34,845 nucleotides of DNA, from contig JAITIJ010000067.1 of NCBI GenBank assembly GCA_031279495.1, positions 1 to 34,845 of the forward strand. The letters run 5' to 3'. A program made the position numbers and the translations under genes. This document shows, piece after piece, positions 1 through 6,186 of the stretch. Source of the DNA: Holosporales bacterium. GTDB lineage: Bacteria; Pseudomonadota; Alphaproteobacteria; UBA3830; JAIRMZ01. The notes under the pieces were generated by a model. It was not told where the DNA came from. It saw only the letters and a list, made by a program, of their open reading frames with translations, and did not search any database. Within the stretch, counting starts at the first letter, position 1. Every line of letters begins with the position of its first letter.

Positions 1-1
1 T

Positions 2-190
2 CGCGCCGAAGCGCTGCGGAAGTTCGTCAGCCTGCCGCCGAGCCCGCTGGAAAAATCGGAAAAACTGGAACAGCTTCGGGCAATAGAGAACGGAATGACC
101 GTCGGAGTTACTGTAGTCGACGCGGATCCTCCCGTAAGCGTAGATGTCGAAGAAGACTTGGAACAGGCTCGACATTTGTTCGAAATTTAG
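2..190 (+). CDS. kdsB: 3-deoxy-manno-octulosonate cytidylyltransferase, C-terminal end (partial)
   Basis: The window opens inside an ORF; only the last 62 codons are seen, in the frame starting at base 2. The tail reads [20 protein letters not shown], then QLRAIENGM and [11 protein letters not shown]. This is the usual C-terminus of KdsB, where the L-P-P-S-P-LE-x-x-E-x-LEQLR-x-x-E block precedes a V-D-x-x-EDLE end. KdsB activates Kdo as CMP-Kdo for lipid A/inner-core assembly in the cytoplasm, so the organism probably makes LPS or at least a Kdo core. The N-terminal catalytic part is outside the window. The first ~60 bases look more GC-rich than the rest. The gene ends only 54 bp before tRNA-Glu. 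Confidence 0.8.
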   Translation, partial: RAEALRKFVSLPPSPLEKSEKLEQLRAIENGMTVGVTVVDADPPVSVDVEEDLEQARHLFEI

Positions 191-195
191 GGCGA

Positions 196-225
196 TTGTA
201 TTGACTTTGACGGGTAATATATACT
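196..225 (+). promoter_or_regulatory. candidate promoter of tRNA-Glu
   Basis: Between kdsB and the tRNA lies TTGTAT (196-201), an 18-bp spacer and TATACT (220-225). An overlapping TTGACT at 201-206 is the better -35 box but is poorly spaced for that -10. The -10 lies ~20 bp before the mature tRNA. The choice of -35 is uncertain. Confidence 0.4.
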
Positions 226-244
226 ACAAAATGTGAGACTTGCG

Positions 245-320
245 GTCCCCATCGTCTAGAGGCCCAGGACATCGCCCTCTCACGGCGACAACAGGGGTTC
301 GAATCCCCTAGGGGACGCCA
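245..320 (+). tRNA. tRNA-Glu (anticodon CTC)
   Basis: This 76-nt cloverleaf starts GTCCCC and ends with GGGGAC plus an encoded GCCA tail. The anticodon arm is TCGCC-CTCTCAC-GGCGA, so the anticodon is CTC (reads GAG). The T arm AGGGGTTCGAATCCCCT is canonical. Apart from the anticodon and small stem changes it follows the standard bacterial tRNA-Glu closely. Confidence 0.96.
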
Positions 321-336
321 GTACGTTCCTTTTTAA

Positions 337-352
337 ACAAGGAGCCTTATTA
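337..352 (+). repeat. left arm of a 16-bp perfect inverted repeat around the thioesterase gene
   Basis: ACAAGGAGCCTTATTA here is the exact reverse complement of 824-839. The similarity continues imperfectly outward: both arms carry a CTTTTTAA-type stretch outside the perfect core. The two arms enclose only the yciA-like gene. Function is unknown; a mobile-cassette end, a bidirectional terminator or a transcript-processing structure are all possible. Confidence 0.7.
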
Positions 353-417
353 GAGCGACGCGATTCTTGTTAGTTGACGCCTTATCCTCACCACTACTTG
401 CGCAATTCTGTTGTCGA

Positions 418-816
418 TCATGATTTAGAGATATCACAGCGATCTATTCGCCGAGGACGTCTGTTTTCATCAAGGGCGACCATGACAAAAGTTCCTCGAA
501 CTGCCGGAAGTTCCTCTTCTAAGCCACTGCGTTGAACGGTGACGTCGACTTCGAATGTAAGGGATGTGTTTCCGACGGTGGTCAGTTTGACATAGACAGA
601 AAGCTCGTCCCCCACGAAAACAGGTCGATCAAAAAGGACATTGCGAATAGCGCGCGTTGCCGTTAATCCACGCGCAAATCGTGATGACATAGCTGCTACG
701 GAAATATCCATCAGAGATACAATCCAACCGCCAAAAATGTCTCCGCGCGGATTTGTATCCGCCGGCATCGCTAGTGTACGGGTTACAAGCAGCCTTTGCG
801 TCCAATCCATTTTCAT
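418..816 (-). CDS. yciA: acyl-CoA thioesterase, YciA-type hotdog fold
   Basis: A 132-aa single-hotdog protein, the usual length for YciA. The N-terminal part reads RTLAMPADTNPRGDIFGGWI followed by VSLMDISVAA. The PADTNxxGDIFGGW block, with the catalytic Asp, is the hallmark of YciA/BACH-like acyl-CoA thioesterases. VLFDRPVFVGDELSVYVKL and GNTSLTFEVDV are the following strands. It should hydrolyse acyl-CoA in the cytoplasm, controlling CoA/fatty-acid pools. The ATG at 816 is preceded by AAGAAAG and, 15 nt upstream, by AAGGAG, which lies inside the inverted-repeat arm 824-839. It is transcribed away from the sensor kinase. The gene sits alone between two repeat arms. Confidence 0.9.
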   Translation of the reverse strand: MKMDWTQRLLVTRTLAMPADTNPRGDIFGGWIVSLMDISVAAMSSRFARGLTATRAIRNVLFDRPVFVGDELSVYVKLTTVGNTSLTFEVDVTVQRSGLEEELPAVRGTFVMVALDENRRPRRIDRCDISKS

Positions 817-823
817 TCTTTCT

Positions 824-839
824 TAATAAGGCTCCTTGT
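824..839 (-). repeat. right arm of the 16-bp perfect inverted repeat
   Basis: TAATAAGGCTCCTTGT is the exact reverse complement of 337-352. On the minus strand it supplies the AAGGAG stretch in the yciA leader. It is followed outward by GAAGGC, giving a small CCTT-GTG-AAGG hairpin. A shorter related core, AATAAGGCTC, also occurs at 14377-14386. Confidence 0.7.
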
Positions 840-1016
840 GAAGGCTTAAAAAGTGATGCTTTCTCGCACGCGGGTTCAGCAAGAATAGAGCAAAAAATCT
901 TGTGAAGATCCTAGACATTTCTTTTGGCCAAAGCAATCCTTTACGCCCACTGTTACGCGCCTTGCCCTCTTAATAACCACTCTATAGGCTAGCAAAGAGA
1001 AAGCAAGACGCAGAAG

Positions 1017-2351
1017 ATGCTGCTTACACAGTTTCTAAAGAAACGACTTCCGCAAACGCTGTACAGGCGTTCGTTGCTAATCGTTGTGATGCCGATTATC
1101 CTCATTCAAGCAATTTCAGCGTTTGTCTTTTTCGATCGTCATTTGGAATCTGTCATGCGACAGGTCGCCAATTCTAAGGCCGAGGCAATTAGCGTGATTG
1201 TATCGTTGAGTCAGCACCTGCCGCACGCTATGGATGTTGTTAGGCAAGAAGCGGCGCGTTTCGAATTAACGCTTGAGGTTTTTCCTTCAAACACACAACT
1301 CCCAAAAAAATCTACGCCTTTCCCTTATATGGCAGGGTATATGTTTGAAGAAGCATTACAGGGACATCTCAAAGAAACCTATACTCTGACAGAGTCCAGC
1401 ACCTGTTTCATTGTTCATGTTCCTACCAGTCCTCAGCAGACATTGAAATTGTCTGTACCAAAGAGGCGCTTTGTAAGCCGCACAAGCGACATCTTCATCA
1501 TGTGGTCATTAGGAACATCGGTTTTGTTCACGTTGATCGCGTGGCTCTTTATGCGCAATCAGATTCGTCCTATTAAACAGCTGGCACAAGCAGCAGATCA
1601 GTTCGGCAGGAATAACACGTTCGACACGTTAACGCCCAGTGGCGCCTTAGAAGTGCGTAAAGCAGGAGAAGCGTTTAACGCAATGCAAGCGCGCATTAAA
1701 AGCTACATTGAACAACGCACCGAGATGCTTGCTGGCGTTTCACATGATTTGCGCACACCATTGACGCGCATGCGGCTGCATCTAGAGCTAATGCCAGAAA
1801 GCACCAACGTCTTAGCTCTTAAGCATGATTTGTCGGAGATGGACGCGATGGTAAACCATTTCCTGGAATATGTCCGTGGGGAGCGCTTAGAGAGACTGGA
1901 GCGACTGGCGTTGGCTCCTGTCATTCGAGAGGTTGCGCAGCGATATTTTATGCCAGCGCTAAGTTGTACGTTTTCTTTGGATGATCGTATTGTAACCACC
2001 GTAAGGCCGCAAGCGTTTCGACGGCTTTTGTCTAACATTCTCTCTAATTGTCAGCGCTATGCACATAATGTGCGTCTTCTTCTTATGCAAGAAGGAGATA
2101 TCTCTTTAATGATCGAAGATGATGGTCCTGGTATTCCAGAACAGCACAGGCAGGACGTTTTCGAGCCTTTTTTTCGTTTGGACGCATCGCGTACGCCAGG
2201 AAAAGGGGGAAGCGGATTGGGGTTGCCTATCGTAAAGGACTTGGTTACGTCTATGGGGGGCACCATCACGCTGACATCATCTTCTTTGGGTGGCTTAGGA
2301 GTCCTTATTCGTCTCCCGAGTAATACCGGGATTCCTTTAAATACATCTTAA
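1017..2351 (+). CDS. envZ: EnvZ-like membrane sensor histidine kinase
   Basis: A 444-aa protein with the EnvZ layout. TM1 is ~19-39 (LLIVVMPIILIQAISAFVFF), a periplasmic loop spans ~40-157, TM2 is ~158-179 and a HAMP segment is ~180-232. The dimerisation/His box is VSHDLRTPLTRMRLHLEL with phospho-acceptor His243. The N box is LSNILSNCQRYAHN, the G1 box EDDGPGIP, the F box EPFFRLD and the G2 box GSGLGLPIVKDL. It should autophosphorylate and transfer phosphate to an OmpR-type regulator in response to an envelope or osmotic signal. No response regulator gene adjoins it: upstream is a thioesterase on the other strand, downstream the glycosyltransferase gene. The kinase is therefore orphaned or its partner was separated. 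The start ATG has only a weak AGAAG. Its 3' end overlaps the convergent glycosyltransferase gene by 47 bp. Confidence 0.88.
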   Translation: MLLTQFLKKRLPQTLYRRSLLIVVMPIILIQAISAFVFFDRHLESVMRQVANSKAEAISVIVSLSQHLPHAMDVVRQEAARFELTLEVFPSNTQLPKKSTPFPYMAGYMFEEALQGHLKETYTLTESSTCFIVHVPTSPQQTLKLSVPKRRFVSRTSDIFIMWSLGTSVLFTLIAWLFMRNQIRPIKQLAQAADQFGRNNTFDTLTPSGALEVRKAGEAFNAMQARIKSYIEQRTEMLAGVSHDLRTPLTRMRLHLELMPESTNVLALKHDLSEMDAMVNHFLEYVRGERLERLERLALAPVIREVAQRYFMPALSCTFSLDDRIVTTVRPQAFRRLLSNILSNCQRYAHNVRLLLMQEGDISLMIEDDGPGIPEQHRQDVFEPFFRLDASRTPGKGGSGLGLPIVKDLVTSMGGTITLTSSSLGGLGVLIRLPSNTGIPLNTS

Positions 2352-3228
2352 GGTTATAGAAGAAGCGCATAACATGAGTCTTTATCTTATACGACATTTT
2401 TCTGAGATAAAAAGTGAGTGAGATCGGGGCGTTTTCTTGCTTTAGTAAAGTTGTTCTTTGAATGTCAGAATTTCCAAAAGTTTGGTGCGCAAGATGCGGT
2501 TCTATGATGGTGAACTTAATGTCAAATTCCCACCCTCGTGTAAACATAACGTCCACTGGCATCTTTATAGGAAATGCGTGCGTTAACAACCGAGCGGCAG
2601 CTTGTCGATTGATCAAATAAGCACCTGCGCACGAAAAGGCTTTCAGATATACGACAAGTTTGCCGTAGCTTTTTAAGGAACGCAATGTTAAGGGTGTGGC
2701 GCTGCGAGACAAGTTAAAATTGACAACATCCCAGTCGTTGGAGGAATCCATCAGCTCTGTCACAACTGCTTTAAGCGTTTCTGGAGGAAATGTGATGTCA
2801 TCTTCAACAATAAGGGCATAGCGATACGAAGACTGTAGAAACTTTTCCCATGCTTTAAAATGGCTGAGGCTGCATCCAATTTCCCCTCGTTTAGGAGGAT
2901 ATCCCTGGAACACACGAAAGGAATCTGTATCAACGTACTGATCGAGATCGCTTTCTGAAAGGCGCTGACCATCAATAGCCGAGATTCGCTCTGTCGGAAA
3001 ACGCATTTGCAACACTCGAGGAAGGACGAAGCGCAACCGATCGGGAGAACGATCGAGATTGATGACATACACGACAATTCCTCGCGTCTTCATAGAAGTT
3101 TCTTTTACGGATATAGGGCGTGTGCCGCACACAAAAGCACCCTCGAAGAGCGTCAACACAACAAGAAACCCCAGAAGAGCGCCGGCACTTATATAGCAAA
3201 AAGATCTGCACAACACAGATCGGATCAT
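2305..3228 (-). CDS. glycosyltransferase family 25 (LPS/LOS sugar transferase)
   Basis: A 307-aa protein. After an N-terminal hydrophobic segment (~13-34) comes VVYVINLDRSPDRL, the GT25 start. It is followed by ISAIDG, GEIGCSLSHFKAWE and the acidic LIVEDDITF (Asp143/Asp144), which binds the metal and nucleotide sugar. SCAGAYLINRQAAARLL and PVDVMF follow, as in LOS biosynthesis beta-galactosyltransferases. The role is likely transfer of a sugar, possibly galactose, to the LPS core at the inner membrane; the exact substrate cannot be read. The ATG at 3228 has a strong GAGGAGAAG ribosome site, so the hydrophobic N-terminus is probably real even though the family domain begins only near residue 50. 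It is 61 bp downstream of thiamine pyrophosphokinase on the same strand and may be its operon tail. Confidence 0.85.
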   Translation of the reverse strand: MIRSVLCRSFCYISAGALLGFLVVLTLFEGAFVCGTRPISVKETSMKTRGIVVYVINLDRSPDRLRFVLPRVLQMRFPTERISAIDGQRLSESDLDQYVDTDSFRVFQGYPPKRGEIGCSLSHFKAWEKFLQSSYRYALIVEDDITFPPETLKAVVTELMDSSNDWDVVNFNLSRSATPLTLRSLKSYGKLVVYLKAFSCAGAYLINRQAAARLLTHAFPIKMPVDVMFTRGWEFDIKFTIIEPHLAHQTFGNSDIQRTTLLKQENAPISLTFYLRKMSYKIKTHVMRFFYNLKMYLKESRYYSGDE

Positions 3229-3289
3229 AACTTCTCCTCTTATCTACGGCGCCTTACTCTATTTCTCTTTGAAGCTATTGTCGTTCTTG

Positions 3290-3946
3290 TTAAGGGGAAA
3301 ATGCTGAAGAATTCGTCTCTGCAGAACAGGACAGATGAAAGACGAAGATCCTTCCTGTATGCACGATCACCTGCGCAGATGGCTCTGTAATGATATTGCT
3401 CATCCCATGTGTCACGTATCTTAGAGGAGTGTTTTCCAACGTGTATTGACATCCACGAATGGTGATGCGTGAAGGCTCTGCTCCAGAGGACAAGAGAGAA
3501 AGCGTATCGCCTATGGCATCATGCAGGACGATTTCTGAACGCACGCAACAAAGACGTGTTGTGTTGTGGACAAAGGCTAATTGGCATGTAGAGAACCGAT
3601 CATCTGCTAATAGGGTCATGTTTGCCATCGATTGATCGACGCGTCCACCTAAAGCGCCATAGATCACTCCTTCTGTCATGCCGTGCTCTTTTGCCCACAA
3701 TAAAGCAATCTCGAGGTCTGTTTGATCCTTGTCTTTTTGGAAAAGGCAAAAGGGTACTTCTCGGTCTTGCCACTTTTGTTGGACAGAAGACGCAAGAGAA
3801 TCCCCATCGCCAATGACAATATGAGGTATTATGCCAGCAAGATCAGCGTAGTTTCCACCACCATCAACAGCTATAACGCAATCAAAATATGCAGGGTCTG
3901 GAAGTGCGACGTTGCATTGCCCATTCGCAATAAGCAAAACCTTCAT
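3290..3946 (-). CDS. thiamine pyrophosphokinase
   Basis: A 218-aa protein from the ATG at 3946. The ORF-track start at 4096 would run back through the upstream gene. The start is fixed by an ATGA overlap with the SemiSWEET stop. Motifs: AVDGGGNYA (26-34), GDGDS (46-50), KDKDQTDLEIAL (71-82), GALGGRVDQSMANM (97-110) and late GMSN (181-184). These are the acidic substrate/Mg sites and the GGR-x-D-Q block of the TPK catalytic domain plus its C-terminal B1-binding domain. It converts imported thiamine and ATP to TPP in one step. It is the second gene behind a TPP riboswitch, so it should be shut off when TPP is plentiful. No thiamine biosynthesis genes are seen here, in line with salvage. Bacterial TPKs of this fold are often labelled thiN. 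Confidence 0.93.
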   Translation of the reverse strand: MKVLLIANGQCNVALPDPAYFDCVIAVDGGGNYADLAGIIPHIVIGDGDSLASSVQQKWQDREVPFCLFQKDKDQTDLEIALLWAKEHGMTEGVIYGALGGRVDQSMANMTLLADDRFSTCQLAFVHNTTRLCCVRSEIVLHDAIGDTLSLLSSGAEPSRITIRGCQYTLENTPLRYVTHGMSNIITEPSAQVIVHTGRIFVFHLSCSAETNSSAFSP

Positions 3947-4212
3947 GTGTGGTGCTGTTTTTTCCCGAACATTCTCAGTATGCACAAGCCACCCCAGAGA
4001 AGCAGCATAGTGGCGTTGACTATGAAGACAGAAGGCGCTTCTGCAAGTACACCGTAAAAGGTCCACAAAAGCATACCACTGAAATTCAGGATGCACATAC
4101 CAAAAGACAAACCCTTTGCTTGAGGATCTCTATAGGTCTCACGCAATTGGGGGAAAAGAGCAACAATAGATACCAGGCCAGCCACTAAACCGACCCATTC
4201 ACTTATGGGCAC
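3943..4212 (-). CDS. SemiSWEET/PQ-loop small transporter, candidate thiamine transporter
   Basis: An 89-aa protein with three predicted membrane helices (~5-22, ~36-56, ~60-78). It has the SemiSWEET signature ALFPQLRETYRDPQAKGLSF (PQ loop between TM1 and TM2) and GMLLWTFYGV. SemiSWEETs work as dimers in the inner membrane, classically on sugars. The ORF-track start at 4236 is a TTG inside the riboswitch. The better start is the GTG at 4212, preceded by GGAGGGAGGA, which is the 3' edge of the TPP aptamer. The stop overlaps the thiamine pyrophosphokinase start (ATGA), so translation is probably coupled. The riboswitch control and the kinase partner argue for thiamine, or a thiamine precursor, as substrate. 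That is inference from context; the sequence alone supports only the transporter family. Confidence 0.85.
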   Translation of the reverse strand: MPISEWVGLVAGLVSIVALFPQLRETYRDPQAKGLSFGMCILNFSGMLLWTFYGVLAEAPSVFIVNATMLLLWGGLCILRMFGKKQHHT

Positions 4213-4312
4213 AAGATCCTCCCTCCGCTGGTACAAACCAGATCAGGTTCAAAGGGTCGAGTCCTTAAGACTCCTCTCAGCTCTTGCAAGCTCCCCCGCA
4301 GAAAGCATCTTT
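4213..4312 (-). promoter_or_regulatory. TPP riboswitch (THI element)
   Basis: On the minus strand the leader contains the conserved TPP aptamer strings: GGGGAGC, then GAGCTGAGAGGA, then GACCCTTTGAACCTGATC and TGGTTTGTACCAGCGGAGGG. P1 can form between AAGAT-GCTTTCT at the 5' edge and GGGAGGATCTT at the 3' edge. The 3' strand of P1 is also the Shine-Dalgarno region of the SemiSWEET gene (GGAGGGAGGA). TPP binding would thus sequester the ribosome site directly, a translational off-switch. No terminator hairpin with a U-run follows the aptamer. Confidence 0.95.
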
Positions 4313-4376
4313 GCAAAAATCTGCTGAAACGTCAATCCATTAAGAAGAACATTCATTTGGAGCAACTAGAAACAAA

Positions 4377-4408
4377 AAGAGCCAGAAAGGTGATTCTCTC
4401 TGGCTCTT
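4377..4408 (-). terminator. Rho-independent terminator of the XRE regulator gene
   Basis: A perfect 10-bp stem, AAGAGCCAGA / TCTGGCTCTT, with a 12-nt loop. Read on the minus strand the descending arm runs into TTTGTTTC. It lies 12 bp beyond the stop of the minus-strand regulator gene and upstream of the riboswitch leader, separating the two units. Confidence 0.85.
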
Positions 4409-4420
4409 AAAGCGCTGTTT

Positions 4421-5281
4421 TTAAAAAGCACTGAGATCGATAGATCCAACAACACGATAAACAGCATGTAAAGCACTACGATCAAGCTCGATAAGGGCGT
4501 CTTCTTTAGAAAGAGAAACAATCTTGCTGTCAGGTTCGCTTTTGCCACCTTTTAATGCCTCGAAATGCTCGATAGAACATACTTGCAAGCTTGTTGGCGT
4601 TACGCTCCAGATCTTCTTTAGAAGAGCTTCTCCAGCTTCTGTAACAATCAGTACTGTTGCTTCTGGTGCCACCTGTGGAGAAGGATTTAGCCATAACAGT
4701 GAAGAGTCACTGTAGTAAGGCCGGAAATGCGTTCCAGCCTTAAGAGCAAAAGCTTCTCTCTTCCCAGCAAGTTCTGCTGGACGATGACGCATCTCGATGG
4801 CCGTATCCATCTTTAACTCCACTCTTCCTTCTTGAGAGCCTTGTTGCAAAACGTACACGGGAAGGTCGCAAAATACTTCTGACGCACGATTAGCAGAGCC
4901 ATCGTGGCGCTGCCCAAACATCTCACTTCTTCTTAACCGAATCTCCGCGGGAAGAAGGGCTGATTCTTCATGAATCTTATCCACCAACAACTCAGCTGGG
5001 TCGCAATTAAACGCTCCAGAAAGGCGGCGGATAAGATCCGTATTCAATCGTCGAGATCCTGATTCGAGACGCGACAAATAAGAAACGGAAATTCCCGTCA
5101 GCTCTGAGAGAATTTCCAGTGTGAGTCCTGTACGTTTCCTAAGAAATTTCAGGTGCGTCATAGCACTGCCTCTCCTTCTTCGCCCGCGTTTGCCCGGGGT
5201 TGTAAGTGAAATAGGTGAAGACGATGAAGCTCCAAATCCTTGGTCTTCTGCTGGTATTGGATTCAAACTGTGTCTAGCCAT
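4421..5281 (-). CDS. XRE-family transcriptional regulator with degenerate S24/LexA-like C-terminal domain
   Basis: 286 aa from the ATG at 5281 (GGAG seven bases upstream); the track start at 5332 is less likely. A basic linker, KRGRRRRG (31-38), precedes a clear helix-turn-helix at ~42-100: LKFLRKRTGLTLEILSELTG, then ISVSYLSRLESGSR and AELLVDKI. The C-terminal part contains RPAELAGKREAFALKAG followed by THFRPYYSDSSLLWLNPSP. This resembles alphaproteobacterial XRE regulators with an S24-type domain (…VxGDSMEPRYxxGE…). Here the GDSM nucleophile segment reads GTHF, so the usual serine is absent and self-cleavage is unlikely; that alignment is by eye. It is divergent from an unknown gene across a 249-bp intergenic region with GCGCT repeats, suggesting auto- and cross-regulation. 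The target is unknown. Confidence 0.8.
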   Translation of the reverse strand: MARHSLNPIPAEDQGFGASSSSPISLTTPGKRGRRRRGSAMTHLKFLRKRTGLTLEILSELTGISVSYLSRLESGSRRLNTDLIRRLSGAFNCDPAELLVDKIHEESALLPAEIRLRRSEMFGQRHDGSANRASEVFCDLPVYVLQQGSQEGRVELKMDTAIEMRHRPAELAGKREAFALKAGTHFRPYYSDSSLLWLNPSPQVAPEATVLIVTEAGEALLKKIWSVTPTSLQVCSIEHFEALKGGKSEPDSKIVSLSKEDALIELDRSALHAVYRVVGSIDLSAF

Positions 5282-5308
5282 TATTTTCTCCATTTTTATG
5301 ATGAAGGC

Positions 5309-5337
5309 AAAATACAACATGTTAAAGCACAATGCAA
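5309..5337 (-). promoter_or_regulatory. candidate promoter of the XRE regulator
   Basis: On the minus strand TTGCAT (5337-5332), a 17-bp spacer and TATTTT (5314-5309) lie 28 bp before the chosen start codon. Spacing is ideal and box quality fair. Confidence 0.45.
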
Positions 5338-5429
5338 GCGTAACAAAAATTCTGTTAATTTTTACGCTTATAAGCGCTCTATAAATATCAAGAAATACTC
5401 TTCTTAACTTCTATTTGTTCTGCGCTACA

Positions 5430-5459
5430 TTGACAAATGTGTGTCCTAATTTCTACAAT
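5430..5459 (+). promoter_or_regulatory. strong sigma70-like promoter of the divergent hypothetical gene
   Basis: TTGACA (5430-5435), an 18-bp spacer and TACAAT (5454-5459). The -35 overlaps GCGCTACA (5423-5430), and the same octamer recurs just downstream of the -10 at 5461-5468. Another GCGCT lies at 5374-5378. These repeats are possible operator half-sites for the neighbouring XRE regulator. Confidence 0.7.
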
Positions 5460-5530
5460 AGCGCTACAAAGCAATGACGTTTAATTTAAGCTTTTGGTCA
5501 TAATTCTTTAAAAATAGGAAAATAAGCACT

Positions 5531-5983
5531 GTGGCTACAAATTCGAAAAAGAAATCTATCTCAGGAAAAGACAAGAAAATGTTTCTTTTCCGCAATGCTT
5601 CTGCTCTTTTGATGTGTCGAAAGCTATTTCCTAAAAAGCGCTGCCTTTTCCGTTACGGAGAAAATCCTTCCATCCCTTATAAACCGCACAACGCAAATGC
5701 TTCCTCTTGTCTCAGTCCGGATTCCTCTTCAAAAATATGCGACACCATCGAGCACACAAGAAGGCGTTCTGCTTTACCTGTTCTGACAAAAATGGAATGC
5801 ATCCTTTACTGGTTACACAAAGAGGGGACTGACATTAAAAGTCAACAGAACGCACAAGGCGAAACTTTTTACCTTCTCGAAAGGCGTGTTCTTTCGCCTT
5901 GTCAAGTTATCATGATTGCAAACCGTCTTCGCCTTTCTAAAGGGCTAGCTTTGTTCTTCGTAGAAACCATTACTCAGTATTAG
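5531..5983 (+). CDS. hypothetical protein, small C-terminal ANRLR-type domain
   Basis: 150 aa, function not recognised. The first half is basic and rich in Lys, Ser and Cys (KKKSISGKDKK, CRKLFPKKRCLF) and looks disordered. From ~residue 85 it looks folded: MECILYWLHKEGTDIKSQQ, then FYLLERRVLSPCQVIMIANR and LRLSKGLALFF. The last part resembles, from memory, a short tail seen in uncharacterised alphaproteobacterial proteins (ANRLR-x-x-x-GL); I cannot verify this. The GTG start has a weak AGGA 13 bases upstream; an in-frame ATG at 5579 is the alternative. A good promoter lies ~70 bp upstream, and the divergent XRE regulator is the obvious candidate controller. No signal peptide or membrane helix is seen. 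Confidence 0.55.
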   Translation: MATNSKKKSISGKDKKMFLFRNASALLMCRKLFPKKRCLFRYGENPSIPYKPHNANASSCLSPDSSSKICDTIEHTRRRSALPVLTKMECILYWLHKEGTDIKSQQNAQGETFYLLERRVLSPCQVIMIANRLRLSKGLALFFVETITQY

Positions 5984-6011
5984 TCTCTCCTCAGCTCTGA
6001 TGAAAAAATGA

Positions 6012-6039
6012 TTGAAGTGCTATAGATGCGCTTTATAAT
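6012..6039 (+). promoter_or_regulatory. promoter of tRNA-Met
   Basis: TTGAAG (6012-6017), a 16-bp spacer and a consensus TATAAT (6034-6039), with the mature tRNA starting 14 bp later. Confidence 0.65.
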
Positions 6040-6052
6040 CCCTCCTGTTCCT

Positions 6053-6129
6053 GGCGGAGTAGCTCAGTTGGTTAGAGCAGCGGAATCATAATCCGCGTGT
6101 CGGGGGTTCAAGTCCCTCCTCCGCTACCA
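6053..6129 (+). tRNA. tRNA-Met (anticodon CAT, probably elongator)
   Basis: A 77-nt cloverleaf with acceptor GGCGGAG / CTCCGCT and encoded ACCA. The anticodon arm is GCGGA-ATCATAA-TCCGC, giving CAT. The paired 1-72 position (G-C) and lack of three G-C pairs in the anticodon stem exclude an initiator. CAT is shared with tRNA-Ile2 (lysidine-modified), which cannot be wholly excluded by eye, but the overall body fits alphaproteobacterial elongator tRNA-Met. Confidence 0.9.
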
Positions 6130-6186
6130 TTTTCTCTTTAAGAAAAAGCTCCATATCGCTATAGTAGCTATGATGGCGGAGGGGGA

